A program made the position numbers and the translations under genes. The notes under the pieces were generated by a model that worked only from the letters and a program-made list of their open reading frames with translations, was not told where the DNA came from and made no database searches. From contig CATLLJ010000009.1 of the NCBI GenBank assembly GCA_950022495.1, positions 1 through 64,000 of the forward strand: a stretch of 64,000 bases of DNA, in the 5' to 3' direction. The DNA is from an uncultured bacterium (lineage in GTDB: Bacteria; Cyanobacteriota; Vampirovibrionia; Gastranaerophilales; Gastranaerophilaceae). Below are positions 43,534 to 54,200 of this stretch, one piece after another (within the stretch, counting starts at the first letter, position 1; each line of letters opens with the position of its first letter).

Positions 43534-43779
43534 CTAAGCTGAAGGCGGACCTTCAGGAGAAATTTTTTCTTTCCAGGCTTTTATTATTTTATTCGTAATA
43601 GTTTTTCTATCTTGTTCCGAATACTTTTCATAATCTCTTGGCATATGAAAATAACTCCATGCTGCTCTAATATGCTCCGGAGTATCTATCGGATATTTAT
43701 TATTAACATTATCGGCAAATTCTACATCGCCATATTCTTCTAGACCTTTATTTTTTGAAACATCATTTCTTTTTTTCAT
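43534..43779 (-). CDS. Small charged protein (DUF6582-like)
   Basis: The start at 43779 (81 residues) is chosen because AGGAG lies 8 bases upstream. An earlier in-frame ATG at 43812 lacks one. The body NKYPIDTPEHIRAAWSYF followed by a Lys-rich helix (TITNKIIKAWKEKI) resembles the short domain found in phage and plasmid proteins and annotated DUF6582. The function is unknown. It is convergent with the FTGY gene, with only 4 bases between stops. Confidence 0.6.
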   Translation of the reverse strand: MKKRNDVSKNKGLEEYGDVEFADNVNNKYPIDTPEHIRAAWSYFHMPRDYEKYSEQDRKTITNKIIKAWKEKISPEGPPSA

Positions 43780-43854
43780 AAAAATTCTCCTGTGAAATAT
43801 ATTTTTAAACACATAAAAAAATATAACATCAGTAGAATTACTAAAGTTTATAAA

Positions 43855-43884
43855 ATAAAAAGCACCTTTCGGTGCTTCTTATTT
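43855..43884 (-). terminator. Terminator of the M48 protease gene
   Basis: AAGCACC-GAAA-GGTGCTT (minus strand) is followed by a T-rich tail, within a few bases of the stop codon. Confidence 0.85.
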
Positions 43885-44724
43885 TTAATATGAAATTGCT
43901 CGTATTACGTTGAAGGATTTTTCCCAGCCATTAGAATCTTTAGCATTTTTATATTTTTCAAGTTTTGCCAAGCGTTTTTCCTGAAGTTTCTTTTGGGATT
44001 TATTGAAAGCTTCAACCTTTTTAGGATCAGCATTTCGTTCTTTTACAATTGGCTCGGCATACGCCATGAATTTTTTGTAAGAATCAGTAGTATAACCGAG
44101 TTTTGCCTTATCAGGATATGTGTATGTTATATAGTCGTAAATATACATAGTTCTTTTATCCCCTGACGGGTGAGTAGAAGTAAAGTCTTTATAACAACCG
44201 CCAATCTTATACAATACAGAAACCATTGCCAACGGGTTATAACCTGCTTTAGTCATCAAATCAACGCCTGTAATATCAGCTTCATACTCTTCTGTACGGG
44301 ACATTTTCAACATTGTTAAATTATTTGCAGTATTAGTCATTGCCTTTAAACGATAATCCATATTAGCATTGTAAATAGCAGTTGAAGTAACAGTATTTAC
44401 AACATTTTGCTTTGCAACATGATTATTAACAATATGACCGATTTCATGAGCAATAACTCCGGCTAATTCTGCATCATTGTTTACAAATTTCAAAAGTCCT
44501 GTATAAACATAAATTTGTTTATCTGCATTTGCAAACGCATTAACCTCATCTGTTTCAATAACTTTAAATTCAATCTTTGTTGGTAAATTATTTTTTGCCA
44601 ATAAAGCCTTACCAATAGTGTTAACTCTTGCAACATTAGCCTTATTAGTCCAATCAGTAGCTGCATTTGCACTCAATTGAATCCCTAAAACCAATGCAAT
44701 AAATAATCCAAAAAACTTTTTCAT
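43885..44724 (-). CDS. M48-family zinc metalloprotease, exported
   Basis: The 279-residue protein has a signal peptide (residues 1-21, ending ANA-A). The zinc site is HEIGH in AGVIAHEIGHIVNNH (about 88-102), and the third ligand is likely Glu in RTEEYEADITGVDLM (about 143-157). This is the periplasmic BepA/Oma1-like M48 layout, used for outer-membrane protein quality control. The C-terminal 50 residues are Lys-rich and helical, without the TPR domain of BepA. GGGAG lies before the ATG. Confidence 0.88.
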   Translation of the reverse strand: MKKFFGLFIALVLGIQLSANAATDWTNKANVARVNTIGKALLAKNNLPTKIEFKVIETDEVNAFANADKQIYVYTGLLKFVNNDAELAGVIAHEIGHIVNNHVAKQNVVNTVTSTAIYNANMDYRLKAMTNTANNLTMLKMSRTEEYEADITGVDLMTKAGYNPLAMVSVLYKIGGCYKDFTSTHPSGDKRTMYIYDYITYTYPDKAKLGYTTDSYKKFMAYAEPIVKERNADPKKVEAFNKSQKKLQEKRLAKLEKYKNAKDSNGWEKSFNVIRAISY

Positions 44725-44772
44725 AAAAATTTCTCCCTTAACTACTTACAAAAACATTATATAAAAATGTAA

Positions 44773-44816
44773 AGTGACACCTCAAATGCGAAATAGTGAC
44801 AGATGAAATGCGAAAT
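44773..44816. repeat. 22-bp tandem direct repeat
   Basis: AGTGACACCTCAAATGCGAAAT (44773-44794) is followed at once by a second copy (44795-44816) with 19 of 22 bases identical, in the gap between the ATPase and M48 genes. The reverse complement begins with TGTCACT-type units, which recalls the repeated ends of some insertion sequences. No transposase is present. Confidence 0.7.
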
Positions 44817-44832
44817 TTGGAAGTTTAACAAA

Positions 44833-46377
44833 TTAAATTCTAAAAAGAGGATGAATTTCAAAATTTAAATCTTTGTCCATAAAATCCAAAACCGTCAATG
44901 TAGAACGGGATGGAGTCGCATAACAGACTTTTTTTGTTTTTTTATCTTTAATACCAACTAAACCAATAGTAAAAAGAATATTTATTAAGTCTTTTATTAA
45001 ACTTTCTTTGCTAGTGTTATCATCACCATTTCTATTAAAGAACTTCTCTCCAAGAACTGAATTTTCATAAGCCAAAAGCTCTATTTCAGAATATTTTGAA
45101 CTTTCAAATAATTCACTAAGTTTAAAAACATTTCCTAATTTATATATTATTTTAAAATAGGTTTCAATATTACCATATACATCATTCCATTCGTGTTGCA
45201 GGGCATTATATCTCTCTTGCTTAAATATATTTTCCGCATCTAACACATGCTCTGCTGTTATTGATGCAGAGTTATCAGCTTGCTGAATGCATGCGTTTAC
45301 AAAGCTAATAGCATCACGAGGTCTCATCATCGTACGTGAAATTATATAATCATTTGCAGCAATTCCATTAATATCAAAAGAAAATAAATCCAAAAATGTA
45401 ATTTTAGTATTCTTTTTATATTTATATGAAAATAGATATTCAATTCTTTTATTTAATAAGTCCTCTAACATTTTAGGTGTCCAATTCAATCTTATTGTAA
45501 AAGATTCATCTTTTTCATTTTGTCTATGAGTTGTTTCACAAGTTTTTGCCAATAAGTCAGCTCTCATTGCTAATAATATTTTCATATTTGGAATATCTAC
45601 AAATAAACGAATAGCATTAAGTAATGCATCAATTAGTTTATACTTGGAAACTTGATTAATCCAGTTTTCATCTAAATTATCGATAACAACTACAATTCGT
45701 TTTTGTTTATTTGAACCAAAATATTCTTTAAATAAGGATATTATATTTTTCAATTGTGCAATTTGTTTCTTATGAATATATTGACTAGTTTTGGTTTCAA
45801 TCTCAGAACGTTGAGTATCAGATAAGGTGCCTTCTAACTTACTTAAATCTGTACCAATGGAAGCCGATATTTGTTTTTCAACATCTTTAGTTATTTTTTC
45901 AGTTGAACCTTCATCAAAAAATATTCCATCATATTCTTCTAAATATTTTTTTAATTGATTTATTCGACCACTAGAAATTTTTTTAGCCAACTCTTCTACT
46001 AAATTTCGTCTATTATAACTAAAATAATTCTTTATTATTTGAGATATTAATTCATGCAACCATAAAAATTTATAAAAAATTTCAAGATTAACATTTTCTT
46101 TTTCTAGCTTATTAACAAAAGGAACATTTGTTATATATTGCAAGGCAAAAGTATCTGGACGAACTTCTATATAGCAATCCACATCTTCTTTTATTTTATT
46201 TAATAAAGCCGTTTTACCAGAACCAGTACGACCAAGAATAATCATCTTTTTACTATTAAAATCGCAAAGATCTTCATACTCTGGAGTTTCAATAAAACAT
46301 TGTTCTAAGAATTCTTTATCACTTTCAGCACTAATAGTACCAACATTCATACTTCGTTTAAAAATAATCTCAGCCAT
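44833..46377 (-). CDS. Sll1717-type P-loop ATPase
   Basis: The 514-residue protein has Walker A GRTGSGKT (about residues 49-56) and Walker B IVVVIDNLDE (about 228-237), with helical, charged sequence around them. A sensor/arginine-like stretch MRPRDAISFVNACI lies near residue 350. The start MAEIIFKRSMNVGTISAESD and this arrangement match my memory of the cyanobacterial Sll1717 P-loop family, a relative of KAP/STAND NTPases. The family's role is not established. Some relatives take part in phage defence. It is a single gene, more AT-rich than its neighbours. No nuclease or effector gene is adjacent. Confidence 0.72.
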   Translation of the reverse strand: MAEIIFKRSMNVGTISAESDKEFLEQCFIETPEYEDLCDFNSKKMIILGRTGSGKTALLNKIKEDVDCYIEVRPDTFALQYITNVPFVNKLEKENVNLEIFYKFLWLHELISQIIKNYFSYNRRNLVEELAKKISSGRINQLKKYLEEYDGIFFDEGSTEKITKDVEKQISASIGTDLSKLEGTLSDTQRSEIETKTSQYIHKKQIAQLKNIISLFKEYFGSNKQKRIVVVIDNLDENWINQVSKYKLIDALLNAIRLFVDIPNMKILLAMRADLLAKTCETTHRQNEKDESFTIRLNWTPKMLEDLLNKRIEYLFSYKYKKNTKITFLDLFSFDINGIAANDYIISRTMMRPRDAISFVNACIQQADNSASITAEHVLDAENIFKQERYNALQHEWNDVYGNIETYFKIIYKLGNVFKLSELFESSKYSEIELLAYENSVLGEKFFNRNGDDNTSKESLIKDLINILFTIGLVGIKDKKTKKVCYATPSRSTLTVLDFMDKDLNFEIHPLFRI

Positions 46378-46447
46378 ATAAATACTCCTCTGATTTGAAT
46401 TATAACATTTACATGATTTTAAAACAAGAGATTATATAGTTATTATC

Positions 46448-47710
46448 TTACTTAATAGAAACCGCTTCAGACCAGTATTTTATTATTGGATAAATAAAGA
46501 ATTCTATTATTCTTCGTTTACCTGTTTTGATTTCAGCAGATAAGCCCATACCGGTTGAGATTGGTTGATCAATTCCGTCAACTCTCAATGTTTTCGTTAC
46601 CGGAGTTATAAAGACATCATAGATAAGTCCTTGTTTTTCATCTTCGACACTGTCTTTTGAGACTTTTTTAACTTTTCCTTCTATCATTCCATATTTTTGA
46701 AAGTCAAAAGTATCGATTTTCACTTGAACCGGCATACCCTCTTTTACAAAACCAATATCCTTATTAAGTACAGAAACTTTTATACTTAGCGGAGAATCTG
46801 CCGGTACTATAGAAATAACTTTTTCAGCTGGAGTAACAACACCGCCGATTGTGTGGACAAGCATTGTATTTACATACCCATCAACCGGTGAAATTATATT
46901 CTGTTGCTGCTTCTTAAACTCTATTTCTTTTATATTTGCTTCCAATTCATTTGCCTGTTTATCTCTATCTGCAAGTTGGGTCAAATTCTGAGTTCTAAAA
47001 TTTGTACGGATATAGTCGGCATCCTTTTGAATACTTCTTATCTGTTCATTTAAACTCGCTATTCTGCTTCTATAATCCATATTCTCAGCATGAACTTTGT
47101 CTAAATCATTACGCGAGATAATATCTTCTACATCACGCATTCTGCGTTCTTTATCGAGGTTTAAAGTTAATTGTTTTTGGTAATTTGCAATATCTTCTCT
47201 TAACCTTTTAATCTCATGATTTTTTGATGCAAGTTGGTTTTGTAAATCTGCATAAGCTGATTTTGCAAGTTCGTTTTGAGTGTAAGAATTTTCAGCATTT
47301 TGGACAATTTCACCTTTTAAACGTTGACGTTCTGTATTGATATAATCAAGGTTTGCTTGAAGTGATTGTAATTGAGGCTGAGTTGTTGAAGTATCAATTT
47401 CAATAAGTGTTTGCCCTTGTTTTACAAAATCACCTTCTTTAACATGAATTTCTTTAACAACACCTGTTTCAAGTGGTTGAATAATCTTTATTTCGCCGTC
47501 AGGGATAACCTTTCCTCTTGCAGAGACAACAATATCTACTTTTCCGAAAAATAGCCATAGTGCAGTAAAAAATATCAACGAAATGATTATCCAAAAAGTT
47601 GTACGTCCCAGCGGATTTACAGGAGATTCTTCAATTTCTGTAATTATCGGACGAAACTCATAACTGTCGTCTGAGTCTGTTTTCAGGAATTTATTTAAAA
47701 GATTTATCAT
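46448..47710 (-). CDS. HlyD-type membrane-fusion protein of a type I secretion system
   Basis: The adaptor bridges the inner-membrane ABC transporter and TolC. The 420-residue protein has a short cytosolic N-terminus, one membrane helix (about residues 36-54, TTFWIIISLIFFTALWLFFG), a lipoyl/barrel start (IKIIQPLETGVVKEIHVKEGD), and a long coiled coil (about 100-255). A beta-barrel part has SPVDGYVNTMLVHTIGGVV and the C-terminal GMGLSAEIKTGKRRIIEFF typical of HlyD. It overlaps the ABC gene by 4 bases and is the last gene of the operon. Confidence 0.92.
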   Translation of the reverse strand: MINLLNKFLKTDSDDSYEFRPIITEIEESPVNPLGRTTFWIIISLIFFTALWLFFGKVDIVVSARGKVIPDGEIKIIQPLETGVVKEIHVKEGDFVKQGQTLIEIDTSTTQPQLQSLQANLDYINTERQRLKGEIVQNAENSYTQNELAKSAYADLQNQLASKNHEIKRLREDIANYQKQLTLNLDKERRMRDVEDIISRNDLDKVHAENMDYRSRIASLNEQIRSIQKDADYIRTNFRTQNLTQLADRDKQANELEANIKEIEFKKQQQNIISPVDGYVNTMLVHTIGGVVTPAEKVISIVPADSPLSIKVSVLNKDIGFVKEGMPVQVKIDTFDFQKYGMIEGKVKKVSKDSVEDEKQGLIYDVFITPVTKTLRVDGIDQPISTGMGLSAEIKTGKRRIIEFFIYPIIKYWSEAVSIK

Positions 47711-49815
47711 TTAAGTGCTCCTTGTTGTGTATAAAGATTATAATAATAGCCCTGTTTTTTAATAAGTTCATCGTGAGTTCCAACTTCAATAATTGAACCT
47801 TTATCCAGTGCTACAATCAAATCACAATTTTTAACAGTAGATAGTCTATGAGCAATAATAAACATAGTTCTACCATGTTTAATTTTATCAAGATTATCCA
47901 TAATAACCCGTTCTGACTCGTAATCAAGAGCAGAAGTTGCCTCATCAAAGATAATTATTTTCGGATTAGTAATCAAAGCTCGAGCTATTGCAATTCTTTG
48001 TCTTTGACCACCTGAAAGAGTTGAGCCTCGTTCACCTACAAAAGTATCATACCCTTCAGACATTTCTGAAATAAATGAATGTGCTCCCGAGATTTGTGCA
48101 GCCTGAATAATAGCTTCAATTGGAGCATCAGGTTTTGGCATTGCGATATTATCTCGGATTGTCCCTGAGAACAGGTAATTTTCTTGTAATACAACCCCAA
48201 TATTATTTCTAAGCCACACGGGGTTCATTTGCCTGATATCAACATCATCAATATAGACTGTACCTTCAAACGGAAGATATAGTTTTTGTATAAGTTTTGT
48301 TATTGTACTTTTACCGGAGCCGCTTCGACCTACAAGTCCGATACTTTGTCCTGCTTTTACATCTAAAGTAACGCCATTTAATACCATTGGACTATTGGGG
48401 CTGTATTTGAATGATAAATTATCAATTCGTACAGAACCATTAATTTTTGGAAGTGTAATCGCTTTACTTGAGGTAAGTTCGATCGGATTATTTAAGATAT
48501 CACCGAGTCTGTCAACGCCTAACAAAACTTGTTGAAATTCGTTCCAAAGATTAACAAGCCTCATAACAGGTGCTATGAACTGATTTGCGAACATTTGAAA
48601 TGCAATCAACTGACCGATTGTTAATTCATTTTTTATAACTAAAGTTACACCAATCCATAAAATAGCAATAGTCATCATTTTTTGGAACAGGTTTGAAAGT
48701 GAACCTGCAAAATTACTCATTACAGCAAGGTTAAAACCTGATTTGACATATCTTCCAAGGTAATCATTCCATTTTTTCTGCATTATTCCTTCAATAGAAA
48801 GCGATTTTACTGTCTGAACACCTGTTACCGCTTCTACAAGGTAGGAATTAGATTGCGCTGACATTTGAAATTTATTTTCAAGTCTTGCCCGCAACTCAGG
48901 AGTCATTGTTACATATAGAATACCTATCAATGCAACGATTATAAGAACGACAAACGTAAGGATTTTACTGTAAATAAACATCACAACAAGAAATACCGTT
49001 GAGAAAAATAAATCAATAATTACAGACACTGATTTATTTGTTATAAATTCTCTAATCTGGTCTAATTCTCTCACTCGGGAGATAATATTACCGACTTTTC
49101 TTGATTCAAAGTAAACGAAAGGTAGCGCAAATAAATGATGAAATAATTTAGCGCCAAGTTTTGCATCAATTTTATTTGCTGTATGTATAAAAATGTAGTT
49201 TCGTGTAAGGTTTAGTAAAAACTCAAATATACTCACTGCGACAAATGCAATTCCCAGTACATCAAGAGTTGACATACTGCGATGAACAATTACTTTATCT
49301 AAAATTACCTGTGTAAATAACGGAGTTACAAGTCCAAATAACTGAACTACAAATGAACCAAGCATTACTTCGGCAATAATTCGTTTATATTTCATTATTT
49401 CAACAAAGAACCACTTAAAACCGAATCTAATTTGTTCATTCATTAGTTTATGAGATAGAAAGATGATTTCACCGTTACTAATCTCAGATATTTCATCAAA
49501 AGTCAATTCTTTTGCCTTTTTATCCTCAGGAATAAATACAAGAGCTTTTTTACTTTCACAATCAGGTTTTAAGATAACCCCAAAAGTATTATCTTTCAAA
49601 ATAAAAATTGCAGGAAACGGATATTTTGGGAATTTATCAAAATCCATAGGTTTAATTTTTGCTTTAAACTCAGCATTTTTAGCTATCAGCAAAAGTTCTT
49701 CTTTTGAAATCTCGTCCTCAGTTATCCCGTTTTCACGAACAATAGAACGTAAATCTATTCCTATATTATTTATACGGCATACTATTTCAAATGCTATCAG
49801 CCCTGTTTGCATCAT
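47707..49815 (-). CDS. HlyB-type ABC transporter with inactive C39-like domain
   Basis: The inner-membrane ATPase of the secretion system has 702 residues. Residues 1-120 resemble a C39 peptidase domain but read QTG (residues 3-5) where active peptidases have DCG, so the catalytic Cys is absent, as in HlyB. About six membrane helices follow (about 150-420). The ATPase domain has Walker A GRSGSGKST (about 494), LSGGQRQR (about 602) and IIIFDEATSALD. Together this is an RTX-type exporter that holds unfolded substrate and does not cleave a leader. It overlaps tolC and hlyD by 4 bases on each side. Confidence 0.93.
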   Translation of the reverse strand: MMQTGLIAFEIVCRINNIGIDLRSIVRENGITEDEISKEELLLIAKNAEFKAKIKPMDFDKFPKYPFPAIFILKDNTFGVILKPDCESKKALVFIPEDKKAKELTFDEISEISNGEIIFLSHKLMNEQIRFGFKWFFVEIMKYKRIIAEVMLGSFVVQLFGLVTPLFTQVILDKVIVHRSMSTLDVLGIAFVAVSIFEFLLNLTRNYIFIHTANKIDAKLGAKLFHHLFALPFVYFESRKVGNIISRVRELDQIREFITNKSVSVIIDLFFSTVFLVVMFIYSKILTFVVLIIVALIGILYVTMTPELRARLENKFQMSAQSNSYLVEAVTGVQTVKSLSIEGIMQKKWNDYLGRYVKSGFNLAVMSNFAGSLSNLFQKMMTIAILWIGVTLVIKNELTIGQLIAFQMFANQFIAPVMRLVNLWNEFQQVLLGVDRLGDILNNPIELTSSKAITLPKINGSVRIDNLSFKYSPNSPMVLNGVTLDVKAGQSIGLVGRSGSGKSTITKLIQKLYLPFEGTVYIDDVDIRQMNPVWLRNNIGVVLQENYLFSGTIRDNIAMPKPDAPIEAIIQAAQISGAHSFISEMSEGYDTFVGERGSTLSGGQRQRIAIARALITNPKIIIFDEATSALDYESERVIMDNLDKIKHGRTMFIIAHRLSTVKNCDLIVALDKGSIIEVGTHDELIKKQGYYYNLYTQQGALK

Positions 49816-51188
49816 AATTCATCTGCTCCTGACATTATTTTCATTTCTTCTAATTTAGAAGTTATATTGATTATATTCTGTTCCAATTCGTATTCCTGAT
49901 TCAGCAATTCCGCTTTTGTAGAGAGTAACTCATTTTGTTCAATAAGTTTATTACTGTTAAGGCGATTAACTGCATCCAATTTCTCTTTTACTGTTGCCAA
50001 AAGGTCTTTGTTTGTTGTTAATTCCTCGTTATAGGATTCGTAAGTTTTAAAACTTTTCTTATATTTGCTTTCTAATTCGGATAATTTTTTCTCTTTTTCT
50101 AATTGTAATTTTTGAATTTCCAGTTTAGTTTTTTCTCGGTTTGCACGATTTTTAAACCCGTCAAAAAATACATATTGGCTTGATACACCAATTACCAAGC
50201 TTCGTTGACCGATATTTTGCACGGAAGAATAGTAATTATTAGGATTCTGTCCGTAAAGAGAATAACCTGTATAAAACCTGAAGGATGGAAATAGCTGACG
50301 TTTTAGTATGCTAAGTTCTGATTTCTTTTTATCAATTTCCAAATCATAATAACGTGATTCATCGGTCAAATACGGATCAAAAGTAAAATCAAATTGATTT
50401 TTCTTAACCTCGGACTTTATAACATTATTAGAGCTAATCTCAACTATATAATCATCTGCACCATCTGTGTCATCTATATTTCTGAAATTCAATCCGTTTA
50501 GATTATAATCTTGTTTAGTGTAATACGCTAAATCTTCAAGTGTATTTTTCAGTTCTATTTTAGAATTTTCTATTTCATTTTTAGTTTTAGCGATTTTTAC
50601 AGCTTCATCCATTACTGTTAATTTACTGTTCATGCCGGCTTTGAACATTCGCTCTTTATTCTTAAACATATTTTCATATAAATTAAGAACTTCGGTTTTA
50701 ACGTTAATAGAATTATTATTTTGCTGTGCCTTTGTATATAATTCTAAGACTTTAAGTTTTAACTCCTTAAGCTGTAACTTATACGAAATCTCTTTTTGAG
50801 CCAGTTCTTGTTTTGCGATATGAACTTTTTTACCTTGAATTCCATAATCAAGTAAGTTATAAGAAAGCGTCAGATAAAGCATATCTCGGTATTGAGTAAA
50901 AGGAGTAATCATAGTATTCCCGGCATAAGCATATGTACCTTTACCGTCAGTTAAATCTTTATTGTACTCTGTATTGAACTGCATACTTAATGTAGGGTAC
51001 CAATCTGCCCGAACTGCTTTTAGTTGTGCTCTGCTTATTCCGATATCCGTTTCTGACATTTTTAAGTCAAAAGAGTTATTTATTGCAGAATTTAAGGTAT
51101 CTTTATATGAAAAATCCTGTCCTAAACAGCTTAATTGAACTGCTATTATTATCCCTAATGTTATAAATCCTTTTGTTATCTTTTCCAT
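49812..51188 (-). CDS. TolC-family outer-membrane channel
   Basis: The 458-residue protein has a signal peptide (about residues 1-22), then two long helical repeats (about 28-230 and 280-450) containing the YDLEIDKKKSELSILKRQLF type hairpins of outer-membrane efflux proteins. The internal duplication of OEP domains is visible. It forms the outer-membrane exit duct of the system. The coding start lies after a hairpin that follows the RTX gene. The close spacing to hlyB shows coupled translation. Confidence 0.88.
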   Translation of the reverse strand: MEKITKGFITLGIIIAVQLSCLGQDFSYKDTLNSAINNSFDLKMSETDIGISRAQLKAVRADWYPTLSMQFNTEYNKDLTDGKGTYAYAGNTMITPFTQYRDMLYLTLSYNLLDYGIQGKKVHIAKQELAQKEISYKLQLKELKLKVLELYTKAQQNNNSINVKTEVLNLYENMFKNKERMFKAGMNSKLTVMDEAVKIAKTKNEIENSKIELKNTLEDLAYYTKQDYNLNGLNFRNIDDTDGADDYIVEISSNNVIKSEVKKNQFDFTFDPYLTDESRYYDLEIDKKKSELSILKRQLFPSFRFYTGYSLYGQNPNNYYSSVQNIGQRSLVIGVSSQYVFFDGFKNRANREKTKLEIQKLQLEKEKKLSELESKYKKSFKTYESYNEELTTNKDLLATVKEKLDAVNRLNSNKLIEQNELLSTKAELLNQEYELEQNIINITSKLEEMKIMSGADEL

Positions 51189-51206
51189 TTTCTGAACACT
51201 TTAAAA

Positions 51207-51235
51207 GAAAGACCGATAATTATTATCGGTCTTTC
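51207..51235 (-). terminator. Hairpin between the RTX gene and tolC (attenuator)
   Basis: GAAAGACCGATAA with TTATCGGTCTTTC is a near-perfect 13-bp stem with a three-base loop, but with only a weak T-tract. It sits 12 bases after the RTX stop and before tolC. It probably lowers, rather than ends, transcription into the export genes, as seen in RTX operons such as hly (known there). Confidence 0.7.
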
Positions 51236-51246
51236 ATACTATCTGA

Positions 51247-54200
51247 TTAACTATGCCAAGCTGATGCCACAAGGTTCATCAAGTCAGCGTTATTTTTCAC
51301 AGAGTCAATTCCTGTAAACTCTATTGCATTATTTTGTGCATATGCGGTCATATTTTGGATGATTTGATTTATATCACTATTTGAAATATAACTACCATCT
51401 GACAATTCAATTTTTTCAATTGCATTATCTGCATTTGATTGGTTTTTAATGGTTATTCTATCTGAGCCAAGATTACTACCATAGTCAATAATTAAATCAT
51501 TGCCATCTTGATAGATTGCAATATTTGATTTATCGACAGAGTTTGTAAATAGAATTCTATCATTACCACTATCATCAGAGACAATATCATTATCTTTGTA
51601 GCCTTGATAACTACTAAACACATATGTATCATTACCGGCTCCGCCATATAACGTATCACTGCCTATATACCCATTTAGTGTATCATTACCATCATAACCA
51701 TATAATGTATCGTTACCGTAACTACCGGTAATTTTGTTGTCTAAAGCATTTCCCTTACCTACAAGGTTGTTTTCATATCCCAATAATATTAAATTTTCAA
51801 CATTATCAGGTAACTCATAACTTGTCATTGCAGCTTTTACCGTATCAATACCTTCATTTTCGTTTTCAAGAATAGGATCAGGGGCTCCGACGACATAAGT
51901 ATCATCACCTTTTCCACCTATAAGCACATTGCCGTATTCATTTCCAACTAAGGTATCATTACCTAAACCTCCATATAAGATATTATTACCGGAATTTGCA
52001 ATTAGCTCATCATCTTGTTCGCCGCCATACAATACATTGTTGTTACCATCTCCTTGGATTAAATTATTATATAAATTTATAGATACTTCTTTAATAAAAT
52101 TATATGAAGTTACACTATTATTATTTATATCACCGTTATAAATCTTTTGAGATAATAAAACCCCATCTTTATCGTAAACGTATTCATATTTGACAGATTC
52201 AGATAATACATTTTGGATATAAGTATTAGTTAATATTAGCTTACCTGTTTTATCATCATAAGTGTTTTCAATTCGTTGAACCTCAATTCCACCACTATTC
52301 ATAGAATAATCAGTTAAAGTGATTTTTGAAATCATATAATTTCTATCATACTCATAATTATATTTTTCTGTGAGTTTTGTTTTCCAAGTACCATCAACTA
52401 ATTCGCCTGTTTCAATTTTATCTTCAATAAGAAATCCTGTTTTATTATCATATTTATAGGTATGTCTTTCTGAAACATGTAATTCCCATTTTTTATCAGT
52501 TTTATTATAATATCCGGAATTTGTAGTCTTACTTGTTAATTCTTTACCAACATACTTGTAATTAACTACATCCTTATATCGGACATAATCTAAGGTAACA
52601 GTGCCATCTTCTTGAGGAAATTCATCATAATAGCCCGTGAAATATATTTCAGAAGAAACCTGACCTATATCATTATATTTATAAACAACTTGGTCTGAAG
52701 TATAAGTTCTATTATGTGAGTATTTTCTATACCATGACGTTGTATCTGCCATATTTAAATCACCATTTTCATGATATGTATATGCAGTTTTTGACATATT
52801 ATTAGTAACTGTAGTACCACGATCATTATACGATGTTCTCTTCACCTGTTCTAATGTTAATTTACCTAATTCATCATAAGTATAAAGAATGTAGGTATTC
52901 ACTTCTCCATCTTTACGAGCTTCTTCATTTACTATATTTTTCCGAACTAATCGTTCATTATCATCATAAAAATTCGTTATAGTTTCTACTAACTCATTGT
53001 TATTGTTATATACTTGTGCAATCTGAGCATAATTGTATCCACTACGTGCTTCATATGTATAATAAGAGATGTTAGTTCCATCTTCTTTAGTCAACAATCT
53101 ATTGTTTTCATCATAAGTATAGGAAATTTTGTTGGAGAATTTTTCATAATTGTATTTGTAGCTAACATTACCATTCTCATCAACATTTTGATTTTTAGAA
53201 ATATTATAAGTATATTGGACTTCTTCTATAAGATTACCATTTTCATCATAGAAATATTCAGTATTTGGTTTACCATACCTATCAACACTTCTGTTTGATG
53301 ATGAAGACTGTACATTATTTCCTATTGCAAATTCTGAACTTACATTCCAATAATTTCTCGTTGCAGTTGCCTTATAGAAATCTTCACCATTGATTGTTGT
53401 TCCATCTGCAAATACAAATTGCTCTATTCGACTTTCGGTGTTTACATTAGAGTTCTTGATTATAACTTTATCGTCAGTACCTATAATAGACACCACTAAA
53501 TCCTTGCCGTCTTTTGTAAACTGAACATCATCAACAGTTATATCGGCTCCAAATTTTAAAGTATCAGTATATTTACTTATAGAACCTTTTTCATATATTG
53601 TATCAATACCATCTCCTCGATTAAAGATATATGTATCATTACCAATATCTCCATAGAGAGTATCGTTACCTTTTCCACCTTCAAATGTATTGTCTCCGGT
53701 ATTACCTTTAATAATATTATTTAAATCGTTCCCGGTAGCTTTTAAATTAGCAGTTCCTGTCATTTCAAGGTTTTCGACATTATCAGTAAGAGTATAATTA
53801 ATACTTGTAATTACAGTATCAATACCTTCATCTTCCAATTCTTCAACGACAGCATTAACATTATCAATAATATATTTATCATTACCTTTGCCACCATATA
53901 AAGTATCAAAACCACCTGCACCATACAGAGTATCGTTGCCTTCGCCACCGCGTAATATGTTATTACCGCTGTTACCGGTTATATAGTTATCCGTATCATT
54001 ACCAATTCCATTAATATTATCAGTACCGGTCAAAGTCAGGTTTTCCACATTATAGATATTTGCAAGTGAATATGTCACACTTGATTTTATTGTATCTATA
54101 CCTTCGTCATAATTTTCAATAATTGTATCGGAAGCATTTGATGAATTAATAATATAAGTATCATCACCTTTGCCGCCAATTAAAGTATTTTTACCGGCTT

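Noticed and set aside
43780..43812. ATG at 43812 for the DUF6582-like gene
   Set aside because: No ribosome site. ATG 43779 is preceded by AGGAG.
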